A stretch of DNA of 64,000 nt from Bimastos eiseni (Eukaryota; Annelida; Clitellata; Crassiclitellata; Lumbricidae): assembly GCA_959347315.1 (NCBI GenBank), contig OY365806.1, positions 24,535,855 to 24,599,854 of the forward strand. The letters run 5' to 3'. Made by a program: the position numbers and the translations under genes. The notes below the pieces were generated by a model that made no database searches, had not been told where the DNA came from, and saw only the letters and a program-made list of their open reading frames with translations. This document shows, piece by piece, positions 25,801 to 34,919 of the stretch; the first letter of the stretch is position 1; the number at the start of each line of letters is the position of its first letter.

Positions 25801-26431
25801 TGATAGCGAAGATCATTAACGTCGTCCTCCTCCTTTATCCAAGCTTGGGACTGGCACGGTCAGGATGCAAACAGTGGTGGATTTAGCAAGCAGATCTAAG
25901 CAGAAACAACTTTACAAATGTTTGCTTATAAGAATTAATGAGACGATTCGTTTATATAAATGGAATTGAAATGTTTACATCTGAGGTCAACAATGAAGTT
26001 CAACACTGCTTGCATTCTGGCAGTGCCAGTCTTAAGCCTGGATGAGGGAGTAGGGCGACGCTAGGTTAGGCCTAATGGTCTTTGTTATCACACAGCGCGG
26101 TTATATTGAAATTACAATTAACGCTGATGTCTTTATAGTTAATATTAAAACTTTCGCCACTCTAATGTTAAGCACACGGTGCCAGCTTATTCACGAGCGC
26201 TGCATCAAGTTAGAGAGGTTGTCCAAAGAGCGATGTCCAGTGAAGCTTATTGGCGGGTGTTGCGTCAGGTCAGAGGGGTTGTGTTAGGATGATAAGTGTA
26301 GGATAAACATACTACGACAGAGAGAAAGACAAATAGGATCGGACAGTGAGAATGAGAGAGAGAAAGAGACAGAGGCAGAACGAGACAGACAGACAGAGGG
26401 TAATGGCGATAAGTGCAGCAACCAGGTTGAT
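25801..26431. other. Spacer with a hAT-like end and AG-rich patch
   Basis: CAGTGGTGGATTTAG at 25874-25888 resembles a hAT terminus, but I found no partner. GAGAGAGA/ACAGACAG-type simple sequence lies at about 26320-26400. Nothing coding was recognised. Confidence 0.4.
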
Positions 26432-26531
26432 ATGTTGTTGTTATTATTATTATTATTATTATCATTATTATTACTATTATTATCATTACTATTATTATTA
26501 TTAGTATTATTTTGATTATTATTATTATTTT
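26432..26531. repeat. (TTA)n-rich microsatellite
   Basis: Imperfect TTA/ATT trinucleotide run of about 100 bp. Confidence 0.9.
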
Positions 26532-26673
26532 AATATAAATGGATGGATTAAATTGACTGTTAAAGCTTACTATAGGGTATCTGAAGGGCGCTGGCCGCTT
26601 GGACAGATGGCGGGTCAGAGCATTAAAACCTTTAAATGATATCTCAGAAGTGGCAATGTTACGTTATAGCCGA

Positions 26674-26681
26674 TATATATA
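26674..26681 (+). promoter_or_regulatory. Candidate TATA box upstream of the 26,808 ORF
   Basis: TATATATA lies 127 bp upstream of the ATG at 26808. A CRE-like TGACGTCG follows at 26698-26705. The spacing would allow a short 5' UTR of roughly 100 bases. Inference only. Confidence 0.4.
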
Positions 26682-26807
26682 CTTCTCCGGCGCAAATGAC
26701 GTCGGCGACTCTTTATTATTCTTGTTGCGCTGTATTCCTTTGAGCTAGTAAGTTCGTTTTCTGAGCTTTTCGTAGTGTGAGAGTGTTTATAGTGCGATTT
26801 TAGTAAG

Positions 26808-27533
26808 ATGTGGCGTCGCAGTGTTCGTCGAGTTCGACGCGTCTTTCCGTGTCTGAGGAAGAAGATGGATGCAACAGAGCGATTGGCGACATCGGACGGT
26901 GTAGAGGGCGGAGAGAAGAAGGCCTTGGAGATGGAGCTGCCTGCTGCCGTCACGAAGCCACACGGAGTCGATGTGCCTGAGACGTCGAATGTCGACGCAG
27001 AGGACTCGGCTACGACGGAACAGGTATGTGACACTCCAGTCTCTATCCCTCTGCGGAGAAAGGCGGCCTTCATTGGGTTCCCCTTCATTGGGTCCCCCAG
27101 TGAGGACGATATGTCCTACGCTTCTGCGTTACGACTGGTCTTCTCTTCTCCCGTCCCTCGCATTTCTACTTCGGCCGATCTTGACGATGCCAATGCCGGT
27201 TCTAACGATGACGTGGCAGTTCCAGTTGGCCCAAGTGGGGTTCTGTCCCCTGAAGCTTGGATGCCAAGCCAGTCGTCTGACGAGTCGGTGTTGCCAGATC
27301 TCGAGGAGCCGAGGGAAATGGCCGTGCCGTCGAGGAGCTGTATGAAGGTGACAGTTGTTTCCAATGAGGACGAGGGACGACAGCCAAAGATCTTCCGATG
27401 GGCGGACGTCCCTGCGACCACGAAGCTGTTCTTCCCAGGGTTGTTTGAGCACCTGGAGGCAATGTCCATAGTAACCGACAGCTCCGGAGACGGTAGTTGC
27501 CAATTGCGTAGCAGTGGCGGCGGCCGAGCATGA
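26808..27533 (+). CDS. Unrecognised CpG-rich intronless ORF, 241 aa, with apparent frame change near its 3' end
   Basis: I do not recognise this protein. The start is very basic (MWRRSVRRVRRVFPCLRKKM), the middle is acidic and Ser/Pro/Val-rich, and residues near 200 read PKIFRWADVPATTKLFFPGL. The stretch is much richer in CpG and GC than its surroundings and contains no stop for 726 bases, which suggests real coding. In the region 27470-27530 the +1 frame is also open and continues 71 codons to 27729 with similar composition (DSVLDQIRKREFLFGCIP). A third segment back in the first frame (27666-27884) ends in a hydrophobic run, FLIVFVIYCFLFLYFLL. This may be one gene with one or two single-base frameshifts, a decayed retrogene, or part of a mobile element. 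The antisense ORFs across it look like shadows. Confidence 0.5.
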   Translation: MWRRSVRRVRRVFPCLRKKMDATERLATSDGVEGGEKKALEMELPAAVTKPHGVDVPETSNVDAEDSATTEQVCDTPVSIPLRRKAAFIGFPFIGSPSEDDMSYASALRLVFSSPVPRISTSADLDDANAGSNDDVAVPVGPSGVLSPEAWMPSQSSDESVLPDLEEPREMAVPSRSCMKVTVVSNEDEGRQPKIFRWADVPATTKLFFPGLFEHLEAMSIVTDSSGDGSCQLRSSGGGRA

Positions 27534-27729
27534 GGTCTCGGATGCGTTGGAGACTGGAATCAACCGTTCTCCATCCCCCGTCGGAGTGGGGCCTATCGCT
27601 CCTGTTGGCTGTTCTGCCGGGGATAGCGTCCTTGACCAGATCCGCAAGAGGGAGTTCCTGTTTGGGTGCATTCCTCTGCCAAAGTGGCTGCAGCGGACCA
27701 AAGTGTTTCGGCGCGTCATACCATCTTAG
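27514..27729 (+). pseudogene. Frame-shifted continuation of the 26,808 ORF
   Basis: Open in the +1 frame relative to the preceding ORF. It encodes 71 codons of Ala/Glu/Pro-rich sequence and a basic end (PLPKWLQRTKVFRRV) before TAG. It overlaps the stop of the first frame, which fits a one-base indel around 27490-27530. A programmed frameshift is less likely because no slippery heptamer is evident. Confidence 0.4.
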
Positions 27730-27988
27730 ACGCCTCAGTGCGGAAGATGAAGGTCGACCCCCGCAGTGGGCAACGACGAATGCTTCGAGCATCCCCTGCT
27801 TGGCAGGATTGGTGTTTTGATCGCTTTTTGATCGTGTTTGTTATATACTGTTTCTTGTTCCTTTATTTTCTTCTTCATCGTTAACGTAACCAAGCAAGAT
27901 AAGAACAACAACAACTACTACTACTCTACTACTTCCGAACACAGACTACGTCCTCGTAGTCTGCTGTTGTACTTTACCATTATATGCA

Positions 27989-29314
27989 GACGCCTGCATC
28001 ACACCAGGGTCTTTGCTATTATTTATATTGGCCAGTTATTTGACGCCTGTTTCATACCAGGGTCTGCTTGTTGTTTACACTAGCTGTTATTTGACGCCTG
28101 TTTTATACCAGGGTCTGCTTGTTGTTTACACTACCTGTTACTTGACGCCTGTTTTATACCAGGGTCTGCTTGTTGTTTGTACTGGCTGTTATTTGACGCC
28201 TGTTTCATACCAAGGTCTGCTTGTTGTTTACACTAGCTGTTATTTGACGCCTGTTTTATACCAGGGTCTGCTTGTTGTTTGTACTGGCTGTTATTTGACG
28301 CCTGTTTCATACCAGGGTCTGCTTGTTGTTTACACTAGCTGTTACTTGACGCCTGTTTTATACCAGGGTCTGCTTGTTGTTTGTACTGGCTGTTATTTGA
28401 CGCCTGTTTTATACCAGGGTCTGCTTGTTGTTTGTACTGGCTGTTATTTGACGCCTGTTTCATACCAAGGTCTGCTTGTTGTTTACACTAGCTGTTATTT
28501 GACGCCTGTTTTATATACCAGGGTCTGCTTGTTGTTTACACTAGCTGTTATTTGACGCCTGTTTCATACCAGGGTCTGCTTGTTGTTTCTACTGGCTGTT
28601 ATCTGACGCCTGTTTTATACCAGGCCAGGGTATGGTTGTTGTTTGTACTGGCTGTTATCTGACGCCTGTTTTATACCAGGGTCTGCTTGTTGTTTGTACT
28701 GGCTGTTATCTGACGCCTGTTTCACACCAGGGTCTGCTTGTTGTTTCTACTGGCTGTTATCTGACGCCTGTTTTATACCAGGCCAGGGTATGGTTGTTGT
28801 TTGTACTGGCTGTTATCTGACGCCTGTTTTATACCAGGGTCTGCTTGTTGTTTGTACTGGCTGTTATCTGACGCCTGTTTTATACCAGGGTCTGCTTGTT
28901 GTTTGTACTGGCTGTTATCTGACGCCTGTTTCACACCAGGGTCTGCTTGTTGTTTCTACTGGCTCTTATCTGACGCCTGTTTTATACCAGGCCAGGGTAT
29001 GGTTGTTGTTTGTACTGGCTGTTATCTGACGCCTGTTTTATACCAGGGTCTGCTTGTTGTTTGTACTGGCTGTTATCTGAAGCCTGTTTCATACCAGCGT
29101 CTGCTTTTTGTTTGTACTGGCTGTTATCTGACGCCTGTTTTATACCAGGGTCTGCTTGATGTTTGTACTGGCTGTTATCTGACGCTTGTTTCATACCAGG
29201 GTCAGCTTGTTGTTTACACTAGCTGTTATCTGACGCCTGTTTTATACCAGGGTCTGATTGTTGTTTGCACTGGCTGTTATCTGACGCCTGTATCACATCG
29301 GGGTCTGTTTGTTT
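27989..29314. repeat. 51-bp minisatellite array
   Basis: About 26 tandem units whose core includes GACGCCTGTTTTATACCAGG and TGCTTGTTGTTTGTACTGGC. The period is 51 bp in most units. A 56-bp variant with CAGGCCAGGGTATGG occurs at 28621, 28779 and 28988, and a 53-bp variant near 28510. Early units carry TTATTTGAC and later units TTATCTGAC, so the array has two subfamilies. Because 51 is a multiple of three, several frames stay open. Confidence 0.95.
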
Positions 29315-29395
29315 GAGCCTTTACTTTGTTCTTTGAGTTGCTCCCTTACAAGGTGCCTTTGCCACCAGGATCTATTGTTATCTCATGGAGTAAAG

Positions 29396-31530
29396 AGCCA
29401 CTCCCGAGTAAAAAAAAAACGAACTCTAGAAAAACACTCGCCAGAGAAAGGATATCGAACCCTAAGAAATCACTCGTCACCCAACAAAAGTATGAACACT
29501 AGAAAAAAACATTCGCCAGATAAAGGATATTGAATGCTAAGAAATCACACGTCAGCAAATGAAAGTATGAACACTAGAAAAAATACTCGCCAGATAAAGG
29601 ATATTGAATGCTTAGAAATCACACGTCAGCCAAAGAAAGTATGAACACTAGCAAAAAACACTCGCCAGATAAAAGATATTGAATGCTAAGAAATCACACG
29701 TCAGCCAAAAAAGTATGAACACTAGAAAAAACACTCGCTAGAGAAAGGATATTGAATGCATAGAAATCACACGTCAGCCAAAGAAAGTATGAACACTAGA
29801 AAAAACACTAGCTAGATAAAGGATATTGAACGCTAAGAAATCTCACGTCAGCCATAGAAAGTATGAACACTTGAAAAAACACTCGCTAGAGAAAGGATAT
29901 TGAATGCTAAGGAATCCCACATCAGCCAAAGAAAGTATGAACAATAGCAAAAAAAATCGCCAGATAAAAAATATTGAATTCTAATAAAGCACACGTCAGC
30001 CAAGGGAAGTATGAACACTAGAAAAAACACTCGCTAGAGAAAGGATATTGAACGCTAAGAAATCACACGTCAGCCAAAGAAAGTATGAACACTAGAAAAA
30101 ACACTCGCTAGATAAAGGATATTGAACGCTAAGAAATCTCACGTCAGCCATAGAAAGTATGAACACTTGAAAAAACACTCGCTAGAGAAAGGATATTGAA
30201 TGCTAAGGAATCCCACATCAGCCAAAGAAAGTATGAACAATAGCAAAAAAAAATCGCCAGATAAAAAATATTGAATTCTAATAAAGCACACGTCAGCCAA
30301 GGGAAGTATGAACACTAGAAAAAACACTCGCTAGAGAAAGGATATTGAACGCTAAGAAATCACACGTCAGCCAAAGAAAGTATGAACACTAGAAAAAACA
30401 CTCGCCAGATAAAGGATATTGAATGTTAAGAAATAATGCGTCAGCCAAAGAAAACATGTTCTCTAGAAAAAACACTCGCCAGAGAAAGGATATTGAATGC
30501 TAAGAAATCACACGTCAGGCGTCAGCCATAGAAAATATGAACACTATAAAAAAACACTCGCCAGAGAAAGGATATTGAAAGCTACAAAATCACACGTCAC
30601 GCAAAGGAAGTATGAACACTATAAAAACTCTCGCCAGATAAAAGATGTTGAATGCTAAGAAATCACACGTCAGCCAAAAAAATTATGAACACTAGAAAAA
30701 ACACTCGCCAGATAAAGGATATTGAATGTTAAGAAATAATGCGTCAGCCAAAGAAAACATGTACTCTAGAAAAAACACTCGCTAGAGAAAGGATATTGAA
30801 TGCTAAGGAATCCCACATCAGCCAAAGAAAGTATGAACACTAGCAAAAAAAAATCGCCAGATAAAAAATATTGAATTCTAATAAAGCACACGTCAGCCAA
30901 GGGAAGTATGAACACTAGAAAAAACACTCGCTAGAGAAAGGATATTGAACGCTAAGAAATCACACGTCAGCCAAAGAAAGTATGAACACTAGAAAAAACA
31001 CTCGCCAGATAAAGGATATTGAATGTTAAGAAATAATGCGTCAGCCAAAGAAAACATGTACTCTAGAAAAAACACTCGCCAGAGAAAGGATATTGAATGC
31101 TAAGAAATCACACGTCAGGCGTCAGCCATAGAAAATATGAACACTATAAAAAAACACTCGCCAGAGAAAGGATATTGAAAGCTACAAAATCACACGTCAC
31201 GCAAAGGAAGTATGAACACTATAAAAACTCTCGCCAGATAAAAGATGTTGAATGCTTAGAAATCACACGTCAGCCAAAGAAAGTATGAACACTAGAAAAC
31301 ACTTGCCAGACAAAGGATATTGAAGGGTACGATATCACACGTTAGCCGCAGAAAATACGAACACTAGAAAAAACACTCGCCAGAGAAAAGAAATTGAACG
31401 CTAAGAATTCACATGTCAGTCAAATGAAATACTAACACAAAGAATAACACTTGCCAACCAAAGGATATTAAATCGAATAATAGAAAATCACACGTCAGGG
31501 AAGAGATATACATACACTAGAAACCATACG
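29396..31530. repeat. 74-bp minisatellite array
   Basis: About 29 units with the ordered words GTATGAACACTAG, AAAACACTCGCCAGA, AAGGATATTGAATGCTAAG and AATCACACGTCAGCC. The last few units, after 31300, are more diverged. The array shows higher-order structure with 296-bp and 600-bp periods. Confidence 0.95.
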
Positions 31531-31550
31531 TCATTCTCCTCTGAAAGAAC

Positions 31551-31568
31551 TTTCTCTCTCTCTCTCTT
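31551..31568. repeat. (CT)n microsatellite
   Basis: Short CT run at the end of the 74-bp array. Confidence 0.85.
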
Positions 31569-31689
31569 TGACCAGAATCAAGTCTTCGCTCAACCGATCG
31601 ATCGTCTGTGAAGCGAAGCGTGACCTCGTGTATTGATCAATCAACCGTGGTGTTACAGACAACTGGTGAGAAGGATTTTAATTGCTACT

Positions 31690-31960
31690 ATGCTATACCT
31701 TACGGTACCTTCGCTTATCTTACCTATTTCTTTATTGTGCTTTGACTTACCTCACCTATTGCTTTATTTTGCCTTGACTGACGTTATCTGTAGTTTCGAT
31801 GTTCTTTCAATTACCTCTATTTACTCTAATATACCCTGACTTACCTTACCTATTGTTTTACTGTACCTTGACTTACCCTACCTGTGGTTTTAAATTTTAA
31901 TGTTCCTTCACTTACCTAACGCTTCACTGCAGCTTTATTGTCATTCTTTCAAGCTTATCT
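31690..31960. repeat. Pyrimidine-rich degenerate repeat
   Basis: Loose repetition of CTTGACTTACC, TTACCTATTG and TTTTACTGTACC-type words about every 35-50 bp. It is strongly pyrimidine-rich on the + strand. Confidence 0.55.
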
Positions 31961-32130
31961 TACATTAACTTATCAAAATTTTGCCTAACTTTGCTTTACT
32001 TACCAAATTTTGCTTCAATTGCCCCTTTTTATCGTGATGCAATTTGTAACTCATTTTACTCCGACAGCAGAGGTCATTCATTTAGTACCCTGACGCAAGA
32101 AGTGGGTTTCTATGAGAGGGTGACCGGCAG

Positions 32131-32270
32131 TCGGACGGACGGACGGACGGACGGACACATGCACACAGACAGACATATACACAGGCATACATATACAGAT
32201 GTATACATACGTATACAGACAGACACAGACAGACACGTACATACAACGGGAGTGACAGAGACAGATATAT
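32131..32270. repeat. Tetranucleotide microsatellites (GGAC)n, (ACAG)n, (ATAC)n
   Basis: GGAC run at about 32131-32157, followed by imperfect ACAGAC and ATAC runs. AT-rich simple sequence continues to about 32350. Confidence 0.9.
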
Positions 32271-32729
32271 ATACATATTACCTGTCCCTCTTTTCTAATG
32301 TTATATATAGATATATTTATATAATATATATGTATATATATATATTATGTATTTTATATGTCACAGAGATTGTGTGAAACAGGGCTTTTGTAAAATGCCT
32401 GAGTTTTTGGATTTTAGGCAATTTGCAAAATCACCTATTTATGGTAAGGGTTAGAGTTACGGTCAGGGTTAGGGTTATGGTTACTTTTAGAGTAGGGTTG
32501 GTGCAGGATTAAGATTAATGAACGGGTTGCGGCTTTACAAATTGCTTAGACATTTTTACAAAATCCCTGGTTTCACACATTCCCTGTAACATACATATAG
32601 GAACAACCTGTCGTTTGATAATAAGAACAATCTGCTATTTGTCTGACTACTTCAGTTGATTCACCTTTTGACGGTTGGTAAGTGAGGAGACTAAAAGACT
32701 CTCGACTAAACTGAGCACTGTGGAAAATA
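32271..32729. other. Spacer between minisatellites
   Basis: AT-rich simple sequence to about 32350, then unique sequence with a few GGGTTAG-like words at 32446-32480. TTCAG at 32651-32655 follows a pyrimidine-rich stretch and could act as a splice acceptor. No gene seen. Confidence 0.5.
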
Positions 32730-33015
32730 GCTCACCTTCTCATCGACTCAACCAACTCTTCTTGAAAGGAGCAAACTCTGCTCAAACGAACTGATCTATA
32801 TATCGGGCAGGACTCACCTGCCCATCGACTCAATCAACTCTGCAAAAGACCAAACTCTGCTCAAAACCAACTGATCTATATCTTCCTTGCTCACCGACTC
32901 AACCGACTCTTCAAAAGTTCAAACCCTGCTCAAAAGAACTGATCTATATCGAGCCGGACTCACCTACTCATCGACTCAATTGACTTGATGAATTGTTCGC
33001 TCAAACGAACTGATG
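32730..33015. repeat. Tandem repeat, 69-80 bp units, about 4 copies
   Basis: The word AACTGATCTATAT or a close variant recurs at about 32788, 32868, 32938 and 33007. Each copy is preceded by CAAACTCTGCTCAAA and by CATCGACTCAA.CAACTCT. Confidence 0.85.
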
Positions 33016-33548
33016 TCTGCTGAGATTCTGGATCGAATGCTATAAATCTCTCATCTGGAAATAAATTAAAGGTAAGAACCGTCTAATAAGTACTCTCCCT
33101 AACTTAGGTCACCCTTATTTACCTAACAACTCTTTACATTACCCTACATAACCTATTTTTATTATATTCGTTTCTAGTTTTCATGCAGATTATCAGCTCA
33201 CAGGGTTAATGAAGAGAATATTAATTTTTTAAACGCGTGTTTAACAAGCTGTTGTTATAAGGCTGAACTATTACTTATATAATTTTACACTATGAGCCTA
33301 CTGTACAGAACAATAGGAATGTGATTCTTGTCATCCTTAAAGTGTGGAGCAAAAAGTTTTTACACAACGATAATTATTAATTTATTTTATATTGAAACTG
33401 ACAAACTGCAGTATGATTGCGTGAAAAGTTGGAGCCGTGTTTAGCAAGTTAAAACAGACGTTGATTTTAACTGTATGGCGGCCTGTTAAGCGCCGATTAG
33501 TCCCACTGTTGCTCAGTTTAACATCGTCACCTAGTGAATGGAAGGCCG
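33016..33548. other. Spacer between minisatellites
   Basis: GGTAAGAACC at 33071-33080 is a good splice-donor match. Pyrimidine-rich sequence follows, then unique sequence. No ORF or repeat recognised. Confidence 0.5.
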
Positions 33549-33616
33549 AGTTAACCTTGTATGTCTAAGGGACCTTACAGGTCTAAGGAGCCTTGTAGGT
33601 CTAAGGGGGTTCTAGT
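33549..33616. repeat. 18-bp tandem array, left part
   Basis: Three to four units of GGGACCTTACAGGTCTAA type. The array is interrupted by the element at 33617-34078 and resumes at about 34083. Confidence 0.8.
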
Positions 33617-34078
33617 ACAATTCGTCGCTGGATAATTCGTCGCTGACAATTCGCCGCGGACAATTCGTCGCGGACAATTCGTCGCAGACAATTCGGCGCG
33701 GAAAATAATAATATGAAAATAATGGTAAATGCTTAATTAAGCGACCATACAAATAAACAGAAATATTAAAACTAAAACATAATACTGGACTGTCAAGTTT
33801 TTCCCAATTTATAGGCCGAATATCAAGTTTTAATGGAATATATACACTCTAATTAGGGCCTGTGAAATTCTGAAGTTACTCTAGTCTGACACATTGTCAA
33901 CTAAATGTTAATAATTTTGGCGGAAAAATCCTCTCCGAAATTGTTCGACTGTTAGTATTAAAACCGTTACAATGGGTAAATTGCTTATTCCATAAAATCG
34001 ACGAGAGATAACTATCGCGCATTGACACTATAGACACATTGAAATTTACCGCGACAAATAGTCCGCGCCGAATTGTCC
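33617..34078. mobile_element. MITE-like insertion with 14-bp terminal tandem and inverted end
   Basis: The left end is six tandem 14-bp units of GACAATTCGTCGCG type (33617-33700). The right end TCCGCGCCGAATTGTC (34062-34077) is the exact inverted complement of GACAATTCGGCGCGGA (33687-33702). The interior is AT-rich and noncoding. The element splits an 18-bp tandem array, as expected for an insertion. A target duplication could not be identified with confidence. Confidence 0.7.
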
Positions 34079-34082
34079 ATTT

Positions 34083-34218
34083 TTTTCCTAAAAGGACCTT
34101 GTGGAGCTGAGGGACCTTGTACGGCTAAAAAACCTTGTATGGCTAAACGACCTTGTGGGTCTAAGGGAATTTGTAAAACTAAGGGACCCTGTGGGGGCTA
34201 AATGACCATGTGGAGCTA
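34083..34218. repeat. 18-bp tandem array, right part
   Basis: Seven diverged 18-19-bp units of GGGACCTTGTGGGTCTAA type that continue the array left of the insertion. Confidence 0.85.
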
Positions 34219-34625
34219 AAAGTGTGGTACAAAAATCATTCTGATCTTTTTTCTATTGTGTAGTATCATTCAACGAGTGGGAACAATCGAAGCATGACGA
34301 CGGATTGACTTCTGTTATGGCCTCATGTTGGCCATATACAGCCTTATCTTAATTGTGCTTACTTATTTTTGTAGGACATGATCTTTTTTCGCTTATTTCA
34401 CCCGATTTTACTTTGAATTTCTTCATATTAGCCTACATGACCTCAGTTTAGCTTTCCATGCCTTGCCTCTCTTACAAAATTCCCATCCTATCTTTCCTTG
34501 CTTGAGCTTGGATAACCATTCTTTTCTTTCCCTACTTTGATATCGTCAGTCCTTGAAACTGAATTTCAGACTACAGTAAATCATCAACGAGAGACAGATT
34601 CAGTCGCTTCCAATTTGACAAAGAC
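34219..34625. other. Spacer between minisatellites
   Basis: Pyrimidine-rich from about 34380 to 34550, ending in TTTCAG at 34564-34569 and CTACAG at 34571-34576. Both are plausible splice acceptors. No gene recognised. Confidence 0.45.
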
Positions 34626-34896
34626 AGCACTTTCATGTTTGAAAAATAGACCAGTCTGCTGTTTGAAAAATAGACCAGTCTGCTATTTGAAAAAAGACCA
34701 CCTTACTGTTTGAAAAAGACCTAGTATGCTGTTTGGGAAAAAAGACAAGCCTCTTGTTTGGAATAAAACCAGTCTGCAGTTTAAATAAAATGAATAGTCT
34801 GCAGTTTGAAAACAAGACAAGTTTACTGCTTGAAAAAAGACCAGTTTGCTGTTTCAAAACAAACCCATTCAGCTGTTTGAAAAATAGAGCAGTCTG
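34626..34896. repeat. About 23-bp minisatellite array
   Basis: Around 11 degenerate units of ACCAGTCTGCTGTTTGAAAA type, variable in length (about 21-26 bp). They run directly into the 26-bp array through a hairpin. Confidence 0.88.
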
Positions 34897-34919
34897 CATC
34901 GATAAGTCGATGAGCAGAC
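34892..34919. other. Hairpin at the junction of two minisatellites
   Basis: GTCTGC-ATCGA and TCGAT-GA-GCAGAC are inverted around TAAG, with a two-base bulge. It sits exactly where the 23-bp array gives way to the 26-bp array. Confidence 0.6.

Noticed and set aside
25874..25888. hAT-like terminus CAGTGGTGGATTTAG
   Set aside because: No inverted partner or matching flank found within the next kilobases, so not called as an element.
27129..27792. Two 196-codon antisense ORFs
   Set aside because: Shadows of the CpG-rich + strand ORF. High GC reduces stop codons in all frames.
28013..29316. ORFs of 128-180 codons encoding 17-residue hydrophobic repeats
   Set aside because: They follow from a 51-bp tandem repeat. 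The 56- and 53-bp variants shift the frame repeatedly, and the opposite strand is also partly open, so coding is unlikely.
29396..31530. CRISPR-like regular repetition
   Set aside because: The 74-bp units are contiguous tandem copies with no unique spacers, and the setting is an animal genome.
32082..32276. Minus-strand ORF rich in Val, Cys and Tyr
   Set aside because: Lies over tetranucleotide microsatellites and is explained by them.
32446..32480. Telomere-like GGGTTAG words
   Set aside because: Only a few irregular copies in a 40-bp stretch, not a TTAGGG array, so not evidence of a telomere.
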